A stretch of DNA of 64,000 bases from assembly GCA_965178125.1 (NCBI GenBank), contig OZ237756.1, positions 806,001-870,000 on the forward strand. Reading direction: 5' to 3'. The translations under genes and the position numbers were made by a program. Positions 10,404 to 21,035 of this stretch are shown piece by piece; the stretch's first letter is position 1, and every line of letters begins with the position of its first letter. This DNA comes from Bilabrum cf. latius. Taxonomy: Eukaryota; Bigyra: Bicosoecida; Bigyra; Bicosoecida. The notes below the pieces were generated by a model. It was not told the DNA's origin, made no database searches, and saw only the letters and a list, made by a program, of their open reading frames with translations.

Positions 10404-10949
10404 TTAGAAATCTTTTAATGCTTCTTGAAGTTGCTCTCTAAAGGCTTCTTCATCATCATCTTCATCATCTGGTTTCTCAACATTTCTATTATTATCACGT
10501 TTTTGTTTCTTCTTATTCCTCTTCTTAGTCTTTTTCTTGGGTCTTCTTGGTTCTTCTTCTTCTTCTGGTTCCTCTACTTCCTCGGGTATAAATTGACCGT
10601 ATGACAAATTAATATATTTGATGGCTTTGTCCTTCTTTTTAATTGTCATTATGGGGTCTTTACTCTCAAAATTTCCTGTATAATAAATCGGGGGCTCACT
10701 AGAAAACATATAAATGTATGGAACAAATGGATTTTTGGCACTGTCGGTTTTCATATCAGGGGTTAGATACAAACCATTTAATTCGTCTTCATCCACTAGT
10801 TCAAATTTATCTTCTACGGTATTATTAAAAAATATCCCTTTAAAAGTCTTAAAGAAGAATTGATTAATATATTTCTTGGCTTTCTTTACGGCTCCTTCTT
10901 CTAAAAGTTCCATTAATTCGCTTGGTTCATAACTCTCAAATTTTGACAT
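10404..10949 (-). CDS. Hypothetical early-type protein with acidic/basic tail
   Basis: 181 residues with no internal TAG, TAA stop at 10404-10406. Residues 1-~115 look globular (aromatic-rich, TGNFESKDPIMTIKKKDKAIKY region). The last 65 residues are an alternating acidic and Lys/Arg-rich low-complexity tail ending in an acidic helix. No family recognised. An early-type motif lies 28 bases upstream on the minus strand, and the gene diverges from 11042. The charged tail would suit nucleic-acid or protein binding (inference). Confidence 0.65.
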   Translation of the reverse strand: MSKFESYEPSELMELLEEGAVKKAKKYINQFFFKTFKGIFFNNTVEDKFELVDEDELNGLYLTPDMKTDSAKNPFVPYIYMFSSEPPIYYTGNFESKDPIMTIKKKDKAIKYINLSYGQFIPEEVEEPEEEEEPRRPKKKTKKRNKKKQKRDNNRNVEKPDDEDDDEEAFREQLQEALKDF

Positions 10950-10978
10950 TCTATATATATTATAATAAAATAAAATCT

Positions 10979-10997
10979 TTAAGTCATTTTAAACGCG
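10979..10997 (-). promoter_or_regulatory. Early-type promoter motif, copy 3
   Basis: Minus strand CGCGTTTAAAATGACTTAAA, 28-29 bases before the ATG at 10949. Confidence 0.7.
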
Positions 10998-11041
10998 TCT
11001 ATTTGGCTTAAAAATAAAATATCTATAGTATATATATAAAA

Positions 11042-11383
11042 ATGGTTAAATTAAGTGATATTCAAATTGTTAGAACTCAACTTGTTAAAAACAATAAGCC
11101 CGTATATAATTTCGTGTTCCCTCCTCGTCCAGATGATGGATATAATGATTTAGAAATGAAGACTTTATTAAAAAAATATATCTAGAGGTTATTAAAACAA
11201 AAGCCCCATTTAAAAAATTATGATGCGTATGTTAGTTCTCTCTACCCCATAGGCTGGCGAACTGGTTCACCATTTAAATTAAAGGATGATGTAATGCTAT
11301 TCAGTCCTTCTTCTCGTTATACCTTCTTAAGTGATGAGCAAGTGAAGAGATTTATATTAATCCTCACTGCTCCGAAACAATAA
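11042..11383 (+). CDS. Hypothetical viral protein, 113 aa
   Basis: Single frame with one TAG, TAA stop at 11381-11383. It has a strand-rich start (IQIVRTQLVKNNKPVYNFVFPP), a helix with Lys/Leu pattern, and a C-terminal FLSDEQVKRFILIL. No family recognised. It carries a TCTATAG-TATATATA box like the major capsid gene, so late expression is likely. The 92 bp between it and 10949 holds an early box for one strand and a late box for the other. Confidence 0.6.
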
Positions 11384-11413
11384 TTACATTTTATAATTTA
11401 AACTTTATAATAT

Positions 11414-11432
11414 GTGTTTAAAATGGCTTAAA
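11414..11432 (+). promoter_or_regulatory. Early-type promoter motif, copy 4 (DNA polymerase)
   Basis: GTGTTTAAAATGGCTTAAA, 29 bases before the polymerase ATG at 11462. Confidence 0.7.
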
Positions 11433-11461
11433 AATATATTAAATATAATATACTATAGGAA

Positions 11462-12961
11462 ATGATAAATTATGAAAATGTGTTAAATCAATTAAATATA
11501 TGCTTTGGTAAAAAGTATGATAACCCCATTCAATCCGTGAAGTATCTAGAAAAGGTATTTAACGGTAAGCCCATAACTACAAAGAACCTTTATAAACTTG
11601 TTTCAGGTTTAAAAATGGATATAGAGATTAGAGAGAAAGACGATATAAAGGTCTATTATCTAAGTAGGAAAAAAGAGAGTTTTAAAAGGGTTTGTTTAGA
11701 ATATAAAGATGGTTCATTTAAAGCCGTCTAGAGGATGAAACCTTTATTTGTGCGGTGCCATAAATCTATGGTTGTTAAATTAACCGATAAAGCCGAAATA
11801 ATTGAAAAAGATAAATATAGAGTTGAGAGCCTAACCGATTATCATTCAAAGAAATATTATCTTCATTACACCATTCACGAATGCCCAGAGGATGAAGATA
11901 TCAAAGAATGGAGCTTAAGGCTGAGTATAGCAAGTGATGAATTACACGACGAGAACCCATCATTAGATGTAATGAAATATGGAATCAGACAAACAGCCCT
12001 TCATTTCTTTACAATGTTTAATATGATGATAGATAGCCCACCAGATATAACCCCAGAGGAAGCGGTATTTATTGAAGGTTCAACGCGTGGCGGGATTCAA
12101 TATCACAAGAAGGGACAATATGAGGAGTTTATCACCTACGATATAAATAGTCATTACCCCGCCATTATGTCATCTAATTCACTACTACCATATGGAAATC
12201 CTATTTATAAAACAATTGATAATAAATAGATAAATAATAAAAACGAAATAGGGATTTATAAATGTAAGGTGAGCCAAGGGAAATGCGACCCGAATATCTT
12301 TCAAATGATGAAGGTATTTGAAAATGAATTTACTTATTATGTCTTTACAGATATGAATATGTTTGTTAAATATGGTTGTGAGATAGAGATGTCAAGCGAC
12401 GAATTTAATTTTATGACCTATGATAAATTTATCAAAAGTGAAACACTTTTTAAATCCTATGTCTCAATGTTCTACAAATTAAAAAGCAAATCATATCTAG
12501 CAAAAGAAATATTAAATTCATTATGGGGTAAATTATGTAGTTCCTCTAAAAAGACAATTACATCAAAAGACGATAAAAAAATAAATATAGATAAATTTGA
12601 TATTGACCGTGTAGAAATGGATAATGACGGAGAATTTATTTATCATTTAAAACATAAAGTACCCTTTAAATATAGCTGGGGAAAATTGAAACCTTTTATT
12701 CTGGCATATGGAAGACAACGATTGATGAAGAAAGTGAATAAGAACAACGCTAAACATATTATACGAATTCACACCGACAGTATCACATTTAACAAAAGAT
12801 TAAATTTTAAAGTAGGTAAAGAATTAGGTGAATATAAAAAAGAATAGATAAATGAAGAAGGATAGAAATTAATTATCCACGGATAGAATGATTTAATGGT
12901 CGTAAATGAAAAAGAAGAAATTATATCAAGGAAAGGAAAAAAAGGCGGTTTAATGCTTTGA
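11462..12961 (+). CDS. Compact family B DNA polymerase
   Basis: 499 residues, TGA at 12959-12961, crossing five TAG codons. Polymerase motifs are visible in order: motif A YDINSHYP near residue 226, motif B KEILNSLWGKL near residue 346, and motif C HTDS near residue 436. A KGGL stretch ends the protein. No exonuclease motif (FDIET-like) is visible in the 225 residues before motif A. The protein is far shorter than cellular or herpesvirus family B polymerases, and shorter than most protein-primed ones. It probably replicates the viral genome with the primase-helicase at 14840-17617. Coding for both a polymerase and a prim-pol suggests RNA/DNA-primed synthesis, but protein priming cannot be excluded. 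Confidence 0.8.
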
Positions 12962-12988
12962 ATTAAATATTTATTAATTATATAATAT

Positions 12989-13147
12989 ATGATTAATATT
13001 ATTAGTAATATCTTTGTTTAGTATGCTATTAAGAAGGCATTAAAGAAGGTAAAAAATAAATTAATGAAGAATCCAAATAATAAAAGACTCTATGAAGAAT
13101 ATAGAAAAAAAACGGCTCACGCTATTAAAAAATTATCATTTTATTAA
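12989..13147 (+). CDS. Small basic viral protein, 52 aa
   Basis: ATG directly after TATAATATAT, one TAG, TAA at 13145-13147. Lys-rich helix (YAIKKALKKVKNKLMKN) and a C-terminal KKTAHAIKKLSFY. It is too short for family assignment. Its position in the tight run between the polymerase and the gene at 13156, with only 8-30 base gaps, supports it as a real gene. Confidence 0.4.
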
Positions 13148-13155
13148 TTATACAA

Positions 13156-13863
13156 ATGAATGATAATATACCTAGTTATATTAATAATCCTAAAATTTAC
13201 AAAAAAGCAATCCAAGAAGTAAATAGAACGTATAAAAAACCATCAGCTTATCGTTCATTAGCCTATCTAAAAAAATATAAACAACTAGGGGGGACATATG
13301 ATAAAATTAAATTAAATGAAGCATAGAAAAATTTAAGAAGGTGGAAATTAGAGGATTGGAAGAATTAGAAGGGAGAAAAGGGATATTAGGAAAAAGGAGA
13401 TATATATAGACCCACTAAAAGAATAAATAAAGAGACCCCTTTAACCTTTGGAGAATTAGACACGGAAGAAATAGAGGAAGCAATGAAGGAAAAATTTAAT
13501 AACGGACACGTGAAATCATTTAGACCTAAACCAGTTTTTAATTTATATAAATCAACTAAATCAAATAAAAAATATATGATTAAAGTAGTTCAAGGTAATA
13601 ATATTCTGTTTACTGTTCATTTTGGTGGAATTAAGAATGATGGTACCCCTTATATGGACTTTATACAATATTATAATAAAGATGGAGAGAAGGAAGCAAA
13701 CCGTAAAAAGAAAAATTATATTAAAAGACATTCAATAAATGAAGACTTTAAAGACTATAAATCCCCCGCTTTTTGGTCTAGGTTTGTATTATGGAATGAA
13801 CCAACATTAAAAGATAGCTTTATGGACGCCGTAGATAGAGCTAAAAAATTAATGAAAGTTTAA
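13156..13863 (+). CDS. DUF5754-like conserved viral protein
   Basis: 235 residues, four TAG codons, TAA stop. The C-terminal half has the layout of a domain common in giant DNA viruses and their relatives: KYMIKV, then TVHFGGIK, a Y..Y stretch, NYIKRHS, and a final AFWSRFVLWNEPTL. I believe this is the DUF5754-type family, whose role is unknown. The N-terminal half is helical and basic (YKKPSAYRSLAYLKKYKQLGG). Its presence ties this element to the giant virus/virophage gene pool. No early-type motif is visible upstream. Confidence 0.65.
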
Positions 13864-13916
13864 TATTATAGGTTTGATATAAGTTTTAGTTTTTCTCTTA
13901 TTTATATATACAAAAA

Positions 13917-14438
13917 ATGAGCTTAGCAAGATTATCGCAACCTAATGATATATCTATTCAATGTAAGAATGTCGCAACTGGTAGATTAGATAGTAGTGGT
14001 CTATATGTAAATGCTGTTGTGAATAGTAGTGATGTAGTTGTTAGCAACGCAGGATTACATCTTGACAGTAAGGGTATCTCTTACATCACTTCGGGTGAAG
14101 CTTTACGATTCGGTGCCAATACCGCATCTGCTGGTTTAGTTATGAGTTTTGATGAAGACGGTCACGAATGTGATTTAACCGTAAAAGGTGAAGTAGTAGC
14201 AAATAACACCGTAGCGCATAAAGGAAGGGTAAATTGGAGTGGTGGAGGTGCTACTGAATTTGCTAGTGTTCCGGGTATGACTTCTAGTGATTTGGTTTTT
14301 ATTACTACAATCACCCCCGCCAGTGAGCCGGTTGAATTTTCCCACGTAGTAGCAGGAACCGATGGATTTACGATTCATTTAACGGGTGGTAATTCCTCTA
14401 ATGATTGGTCCGCTAATTGGATGGTTATTAAAGGTTGA
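13917..14438 (+). CDS. Fibre/spike-like beta-rich protein
   Basis: 173 residues without TAG, TGA stop. Almost entirely Ser/Thr/Gly/Val strands with few charged residues. The last ~50 residues (ITTITPASEPVEFSHVV to NWMVIKG) resemble a beta-sandwich tip found at the end of phage and viral fibre proteins. This suggests a trimeric surface fibre for host attachment (inference from composition and layout). A TATATACAAAAA box before the ATG fits late expression. It is followed by two minus-strand early genes. Confidence 0.5.
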   Translation: MSLARLSQPNDISIQCKNVATGRLDSSGLYVNAVVNSSDVVVSNAGLHLDSKGISYITSGEALRFGANTASAGLVMSFDEDGHECDLTVKGEVVANNTVAHKGRVNWSGGGATEFASVPGMTSSDLVFITTITPASEPVEFSHVVAGTDGFTIHLTGGNSSNDWSANWMVIKG

Positions 14439-14478
14439 AAAATCTTTTTATTTATAAAAAATAAATAAATAGATAAAT

Positions 14479-14781
14479 TTAAATTGATATCTCCGGTGGT
14501 TTAATCCCGCTATTAAGCAGGGTTTGATTAAGTTTTTTGATATATTCCTCTAGTATATCCTTTTTTGGTTCTTTGAGATTTTTTTGGTGTTTCTTCGTTC
14601 GTTCGTGTCTCGTTCTGTCCTTCCTTCTATAATAACAATCACACACATCGCATTTAACTTTTTCATTTCCTCTAGCTAAATATTTTTTATTCCATTTGTC
14701 TTTGTTTGTTTTGTAATATTCCTACATATAATTAATTTTTGGTTGTTCCTATGTATTGCTTGAACTCTAAATATCGCTCAT
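14479..14781 (-). CDS. C2H2-type zinc-finger protein, 100 aa
   Basis: 100 residues, TAA at 14479-14481, three TAG codons near the N-terminus. Residues about 43-70 hold CDVCDCYYRRKDRTRHERTKKH, a Cx2C...Hx5H finger similar to single fingers in giant viruses and Polinton-like viruses. Basic and acidic helices flank it. Likely a DNA- or RNA-binding regulator. The early-type motif lies 28 bases upstream. It reads toward the fibre-like gene on the other strand. Confidence 0.6.
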
Positions 14782-14808
14782 CACTATATATTATATAAAT
14801 ATATAATG

Positions 14809-14828
14809 TTTAAGTTATTTTAAACACA
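14809..14828 (-). promoter_or_regulatory. Early-type promoter motif, copy 5
   Basis: Minus strand TGTGTTTAAAATAACTTAAA, 28 bases before the ATG at 14781; it lies just past the stop of the primase-helicase. Confidence 0.65.
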
Positions 14829-14839
14829 TAAAAAAGGTA

Positions 14840-17617
14840 TTAAATATTCTAATCTAATCGTTCGTTGGATTCCTTGTATACGTCCTTCATTTCGGGATAC
14901 TAATATTTATAAACTTCATCAAATAATTCTTTCTCCTTGGTGAATTTAATTCTTAATTCTCTATCCTTTTTATCCTTTTTATTCCCCATACTCCAGGAGG
15001 TTTTGATATTTCCAAATAACTACTTATATAATTTTACGATTGCCCCGTGTAATTCACTATCGGTTTCTATTGGCTTCTATAATCTCGCCCCGCTTACTTC
15101 TACATATCTTTTACCCATTTCTATATATTTAATGGATTTCTCATTTTTACGTGTATAACTTAAATCAAATTTATTCAATTTAAGCGTCTATAACATCTCC
15201 TACAATATGATTATTTTATTCTTTGTACTTTTTGCTTTTTCATCCTTAAAATCCTTTCTATCCTTTAATTCTGTCATTAGTTTATATTTATCTTTTCTCT
15301 TGAAATTAGCATAATTAAAATAATTCATTAATTTGTAATTATCAATTAATAACATTTTAATATCCTCCGTTATGGCTGTCTCTGGTAGCCCTAAAATTTC
15401 AATTCTTCTTTTTATATGGTCGTTCTCTACATCAAATGAATCAATCTTTTCTTGTAGTATCTCCATTGTCGCCTCTTTCATCTGCTATTTATTCATTCGT
15501 TGTGGTAATTCCTTATCCACCTATACATCGGCACCCCTGTTTTTAAGAATAAGCTATAAATGAATATATTTATTTGTTTCGTATGTATCACATTTGAAAT
15601 TATATAATTTCTTGAGTGGTAAATAAACCTTATATGATGCCTCTATCATTGCTTTATGGGCTATCTCTTCATCATCTTCTCCCTCAAAAATATCAATGTC
15701 AATATCATTCTCCTACATTATCCTTTTTTCGTATTTTTCTAATTTAGTATATAAATCTGTCTATGCGTTAATTTCCATATTTAAGGTCGTCTATACCTCC
15801 TTTAAATTCTCATATCTTGGATAAATGGATTTTACATCTTCAAAATATATATTCATATATTCGGGATTTCTACATCTTGCCAGTTGCTACATCATCTACG
15901 GCGGTAGAATCGTTTTTCCTTTATATAATCCATACACTGGGCGTTCCATTACACTATCTAATCCGTAAATGACTTTAGGACTAAATATAATTTTATCATA
16001 TTTATCTAAGCTCACATCTTCATCAGGTAATAAATCACTAGTAATTAATTTAACGTCCTCTATACCATCTTTACATAACATTTTATAAAATGTATCTGCG
16101 TTCTTCTTGCTATCACACGCCAGTATAAATTTATCTTCACTTTTTAATTTATCGTAAAATTTCTATTGGTCTTTTTCAAAATATACTTTTACGTCCTTAA
16201 AATGCTTATATTTATTCTTAATGAAGCTAAATTCTACTCCAGCACATTTTAAAAATTTCATCGCTATCTGGGATATGTCAGCATCTACAGCAATAAACTA
16301 TTTACACGTCCTTATCATTTTTAAAATAATAAATAATACAAGAACCCTATTATTATTCATCGTGGTAGAACTTAATATATGCTCTATAATGCTATTGAAT
16401 TCATCCAAGAATACGATGTATTTAGAAAAATCATAATTCACAATTTGGGGGATACTTTCCGGCGTAATAATAAGAGACTATCCAAAATCAAAATCTTTAT
16501 TCTGGTAGAACTCACATTTAATATCTTCATTTAAAAAGCTCTCGTATTGCTCTGTGCCTAAACATACACGGGACACAATGGATAAGAACGGCGTTTGAAC
16601 CTGTTTAATATACTTCTTAAATGCTGTTGTTTTACCTGTTCCTGTATCACTTTTTACCACATAGTTATATTCATATTTAAAAAAGCGTTCGGGCTTCTCT
16701 ATATCATCTAACTTAGGTTTATTAATTTCTGTATACCCGTTAATATTCTCGTCATAAGGACGATAATAACACTTTGAAATATACTTATCCTTCACAAATG
16801 CCTTTAAACTTTTATCATTCTAAATTATTGAATTAACTAAATTAAAGGTTTTTAACTTATCAAAATAATGGATAGAGTTCCACACCTTGTTATTTTTGTG
16901 GTAGTCGTATTTATTGCCCTTCTTGCTCCACTCCTACCATTCCTTCTTAAATCCTAAATATTTACTCGCTAGGGTTGCTTTATACCAATCACTATAATTA
17001 TTTAAATATTTCTTATCTAATCTATTTAATATAATTGACCAGTCTTTACCATTTAGAATGAATTTCATCATACAGTTATTCACATCTTGATTATCAATTT
17101 TTGATATCCTTTTACTCGCCCCTTTTACGTTGGATTTCTTAGAGGATTTAATAATATACTTTTCATAAAATTTATAAAGCTCCTTAGGACATTTTTTTAT
17201 TTCTACATTATTAATAACTTCGTATTTTGACCCATTTATGCCACTTGGTGGTGCCACTACATAAGCCCCATCATTACGAATATCAACGTCAATATCTCTA
17301 TTGGTGGTAGTTAATATATTCTAATCATATTTAAAATATAAATGATACCCTCCACCCGCTGTTTTAACCGTGAATGTGTTGAACCGCTTCACAAAGTCAT
17401 CTGAAAATTTCTTGATGAATAAATGCTCCTTCTTATCGCTCCATTTATATGAATCAATATCAAACACGGTTATATTATTAATTTCTCCGGTGATAATAGC
17501 CATATTCTGATTATTGAATCGTTTAGGCTCGGGTTTGGTGAGATAACGCCAGCTTTTAACATCGGGTATTTTTTGATTGTGCTTGATGGGGAAACTTACG
17601 AGGTTTTTATTATTCAT
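14840..17617 (-). CDS. Primase-polymerase fused to SF2 (origin-binding-type) helicase
   Basis: 925 residues, ATG at 17617 to TAA at 14840-14842, crossing more than a dozen TAG codons. The N-terminal prim-pol domain (about 1-200) shows VFDID (51-55), GGGYHLYF (88-95) and VDIRNDGAYVVAPPSG (about 110-126), the three archaeo-eukaryotic primase motifs. The helicase part has SDTGTGKT near 324-331, FLDEFN near 400 and a motif VI reading Q-Q-L-A-R-C-R near 574. The first Gln of motif VI, invariant in SF2, is a TAG codon. The DEFN box and spacing recall herpesvirus origin-binding-protein helicases, as found fused to primases in some giant viruses. The ~350 C-terminal residues are helical and unassigned. 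Predicted to open and prime the viral origin. Confidence 0.85.
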
Positions 17618-17644
17618 TTTCTATATATATTATTAGAAATATAT

Positions 17645-17664
17645 TTTTAAACTATTTTAAACGC
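17645..17664 (-). promoter_or_regulatory. Early-type promoter motif, copy 6 (primase-helicase)
   Basis: Minus strand GGCGTTTAAAATAGTTTAAA, 28 bases before the ATG at 17617. Confidence 0.65.
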
Positions 17665-17689
17665 CATATTTAATTATAGAGGGCTTAAA

Positions 17690-17970
17690 GGGGCTATAAT
17701 AATTAATGAAGGTGAAAGGTGATTTTTGCCATTTAGCCCTAAAAAATAGATTGTGATATGAATGGTGTATTTTAACACCTTCTAAAGTGATGGAACTATT
17801 TTTTAAAATTATCTTAAGGTCCCATACCACCTTCACAAGAGGCCCTACATCCACATTTTGCTAGAAATACTATATAATTATACGCAATTTGTGGATATAG
17901 CCATCGTATAGATTTTAATATAGCGGTTATATTAAAATATTTAATTAAATTCTAGCCCGTTTATTAAGTT
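17690..17970 (+). repeat. Dispersed intergenic repeat, copy 3
   Basis: Occupies the gap between the primase-helicase start and the end of the 18751 gene. Shows CTTCTAAAGTGATGGAACT (17792-17810), CACAAGAGGCCCTACATCCA (17834-17853), TTTTGCTAGAAATACTATAT and TGTGGATATAGCCATCGTAT (17890-17909). The longest and most complete of the four copies. Confidence 0.8.
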
Positions 17971-17980
17971 GTAGGGGCTT

Positions 17981-18751
17981 TTAATTATAGATATCTTGTA
18001 GTTTTTCGTGTTCGGCCTTCACATCAAGGGTCAAATATACCCGGCTATTCCAAAACTCAGGGCTGTTTATATCATCGCTATTATTAATATTAAAATTTCT
18101 TTTAATTTTACAAATCATAATTTGTAATTTACGAGGGCTAAACTATTTCTTAAGAGCCTCTACATCGGGTAAATTAATTTCACCAAAGAATACATCATTT
18201 CCATTTACGGACACTTTATACCTATAGTCTCCGTCTTCTAGCCTTTCCAGGTCTCCAATTATTTTTTTGTCTTCCTCAGGTATCATTTCGTCATCAGTTT
18301 CTGCTTCTATCTAGTCTTGTTCGGTACTAACGCTGTTTATTTCGCTTTCACTGTCAGGCTCCATACCGGTTAATTTTTCATCTATTGCGGTCTATCTAAT
18401 TAATTCTGGCGGTTGTAAATCATCTACATCATTATAAATTTTATTATTTGGTGGTTTGTAGTCATTAAATTTATCTAGAATGTATGTTTGCTTAATTTCA
18501 ACTTGGTCGTTATTATCGTGTTGTATCTTCTGTTTCTCTTCTTTCTTGGGTTTTTTGACGGCTTTTTTCTCTTTAATATCACTAACTATATTTTTATTAA
18601 TTAATTTTGGTTTTGAAAACTTACCACCTAAATCTACATACGTAGTAATGGTCTCTAAAATTTTTTGCGTACTATCTGTAATATGGTCTGTAGCCTTATA
18701 AATCTGCTTCATTAGGACAGGATTTTCAATGACATAATTATTAAAGTTCAT
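17981..18751 (-). CDS. Hypothetical viral protein, 256 aa
   Basis: ATG at 18751, TAA at 17981-17983, three TAG codons. Residues 1-~70 are helical. Residues 55-90 are Lys-rich (EKKAVKKPKKEEKQK). A disordered acidic middle follows. The last ~90 residues form a more regular domain (DGDYRYKVSVNGNDVFFGEINLP and following). No family recognised. Upstream, GCGTTTTTTTAAAACTCAAA (about 18776-18795, minus strand) may be a degenerate early motif. It is the last gene before the base composition changes. Confidence 0.6.
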
Positions 18752-18787
18752 ATCTATAATACTAAGTTATAATTTTTGAGTTTTAAA

Positions 18788-18865
18788 AAAACGCTTAGAG
18801 GTGGGGGGGTTATGTGGGGGTTATCCCTGCCTATAGGCTAGGGTTATGAAGGGGGTTATGTGATG
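18788..18865 (+). other. G-rich GGGGTTAT tract at the composition boundary
   Basis: Four GGGTTAT-type words (GGGGTTATGT, GGGGGTTATC, AGGGTTATGA, GGGGGTTATG) within ~60 bases at the switch from AT-rich viral genes to the less AT-rich right arm. The + strand could form G-quadruplex-like structure. No gene is seen in 18752-18969. Confidence 0.5.
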
Positions 18866-18969
18866 TATAGGCATAGATTAATACTTTAGAACCCTGTATC
18901 ATTTCAATCATCCAATCTTATGGTGGGTAAGCACCTTAAATTTTGTAAATCCCCCTACGGTCAAGGGGC

Positions 18970-19701
18970 TTACTCCTCCTCACTCTCAGCATTGGCCACC
19001 TGTGGGTCCTCCTCAGCATCAGACACAGCGTCCGGTTCCGGCTCGCGTTCCGGCTCCACATCCACGACAGCATCCGCTCTTGGCTTCAGTTTTCCATCTC
19101 CAGTCGTCCACTTCCTTGAAGGCGGGGCAGGCTTGGGTTCGGCACGGGGTTGGATGTCCGCCGTCTCGTTGTCGGGTTCACCAGCTTCAGCCCTCTGTTT
19201 AGCCTTCAGCTCGGCCAGTCTTTTCAGGGCACCCCGTCCTTTCCCCTTCTTCCCTCGCACACCCTTGGGCTTGCGCTTGGGTTTGGGCTTGGGCTTGGAT
19301 GGCATCTTGTCCGGCTCGTCCGCGGTCATATCGCTCATCGTGTTGTCGCCAGAAATAGGCTCTTCCACACTAGCCTGTTCATTTAAAATCTACTTGAGCG
19401 CTTCAGAACGGCAGGAACTGATGAACGCATCAACGTCTAAGTTGAGGTCGTACGCAAAAGCCCTAGCCTACTCCTACGCAAAACGTAGATTGTTGAGTCC
19501 ATACTACGCAATGGTGCTCGTAGTAATGAAATCCTCTTGTCGTACCTTTTTACATCCAAAACGCAGCTCGAGCTACATCCGCTACATCTAGATGACAAAT
19601 GGTGCTACTTCCTCCAAAATCTTCATGACCAGAAGCTTGCTCTACCGCTAGGCTTTCCGGACTTGGTTCTTTTGCGTATGCTCCCGTCTAGGCTTGGGCA
19701 T
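18970..19701 (-). CDS. Helical protein with Lys/Pro-rich DNA-binding-like tail
   Basis: 243 residues from ATG 19701 to TAA 18970-18972, reading about nine TAG codons as Gln. Residues 1-~110 look like a compact helical domain; CKKVRQEDFITTSTI is followed by a long helix. Residues ~125-160 are a Lys/Pro/Arg/Gly-rich tail (KPKPKPKRKPKGVRGKKGKG) like those of histones and basic chromatin proteins. The rest is acidic and disordered. A histone-like or virion-core role is possible but unproven. A ~50 bp sequence 32 bases upstream is shared with the gene at 21614. Codon use is more GC-rich than in the left viral genes. Confidence 0.55.
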
Positions 19702-19732
19702 AATAATAAATTGGTTGCTATAAGTGAATGTT

Positions 19733-19784
19733 TAGACCGCCACATTTCCTAAGAAATGCTGGCTTCCAATATTCAGGTCCAGAT
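19733..19784 (-). promoter_or_regulatory. Shared upstream element, copy A
   Basis: About 52 bp, nearly identical to 21736-21787 (a few mismatches), upstream of the minus-strand gene starting at 19701. Contains CAGCATTTCTTAGGAAATGT in minus orientation, itself a near-palindrome (ATTTCTTAGGAAAT). Likely a promoter or regulatory site. The remaining 19785-19953 has no visible gene. Confidence 0.6.
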
Positions 19785-19953
19785 TTAGCAGGTGTGATGA
19801 GTGTTTGTCGCCACGTCCTTCTCATCCAGCACACGACCAACCGAGACCACTAGAGACCAAACCAGACACTGAGAAATAATTAATTAATATATTTCAATCT
19901 CATCATTCCAAATCCTCCTAACTAATTATAATATCGTAGAGCTATCCACCTAC

Positions 19954-20730
19954 TCACTCCCAAAAATGCTCGGAAGTGAAGGGGTCCTCACCGAGAAGAA
20001 CGTCCAGTTCATCAAGACCGTCCTCCATTGGACTTGATGGAATAGGTGGAAGCCCATCACCCACGTCAAAGCCACCCGCACCAGCACCCATATCATCCCC
20101 TCCCACAGATGACGCGTCAAATTCACCAGCACCAGCACCAGCACCATCACCGAGTGAAGGCGGGGCATACGCGGAGCCACCAGCGTAGTATCCAGCACCG
20201 GACGAAGGCGGGGCAGATGAAGCCTAACCACCAGCACCAGCACCATCACCGAGTGAACGCGGGGCATACGACGCGGAGCCACCCGCCACAGCGCCGGACG
20301 AAGGCGGGGCAGATGAAGCGGAGCCACCAGCACCAGCACCGAGTGAAGGTGGGGCAGATGAAGCGGAGCCACCAGCACGTAATCCCTGGATCCTCTAATT
20401 AATAATATCGATACGCTCCGTACTCATAGTGAGTTTGTCCTGTACCCGCTTCACGAACTACAGCGCCTCATTACACCGGTAATCTAGGTCCAAGACCTTC
20501 TTTGACTGCTCAGAGGACATAAACTGTACCACTGAACGAATGTTAATATCCAAATTAATACCCTCCCTCCTAAGCTCGTGCTCGGCTGTGCGGTACGCCT
20601 CCTCGGCGCTCTTCAGTTCGCCGGCAAACTTGTCATTCTGCTTCCGCTCCTTCTTCAGTAGCTTGTTCAATCCCCGTACATCCTAATTATAAATACCTTT
20701 AGAATTAATCCATTGACTAGTAGCCATCAT
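19954..20730 (-). CDS. Coiled-coil protein with Gly/Ser/Ala-rich tail
   Basis: About 258 residues from ATG-ATG at 20730 to TGA 19954-19956, four TAG codons. Residues 15-110 are a charged coiled coil (NKLLKKERKQNDKFAGELKS and on). Residues ~115-235 are repeated GAGAGGSASSAPPSLG-type low complexity, followed by an acidic C-terminal helix (EDGLDELDVLLGEDPF). The DNA of the tail is a set of imperfect ~50-60 bp repeats. The build fits a filamentous or scaffolding structural protein. No family recognised. The 305 bases upstream (20731-21035) are AT-rich with no gene or motif I can identify. Confidence 0.55.
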
Positions 20731-21035
20731 CGTTGAGCCTCGTTGGTATGAGAACCGAGCTGCGGTGTTGTACGGCAAAAAAAGATCACCTTGCTATCTC
20801 GCGCTATTCATTAGATACAAACTTTCAGACCAACCTGATACAATTAATACACAACAAAATTAATTCTGTGTGTCCCACCCGACATAATTGAAGGAATTAT
20901 AACTTGATGTACGGGGGATTGTGGCAGTCCACGGCACGCGCTAAAAAAACTTATTTATTAATTGTTGAGTATAGATACAATCGGCATCGCCTGCTCGCCA
21001 GCAGTAGAAGCACACCACCAAGCACCAACGACCAA

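Noticed and set aside
1-18751. Decaying provirus full of nonsense mutations
   Set aside because: Only TAG interrupts frames; TAA and TGA do not, and host genes show the same pattern, so recoding explains it better than decay.
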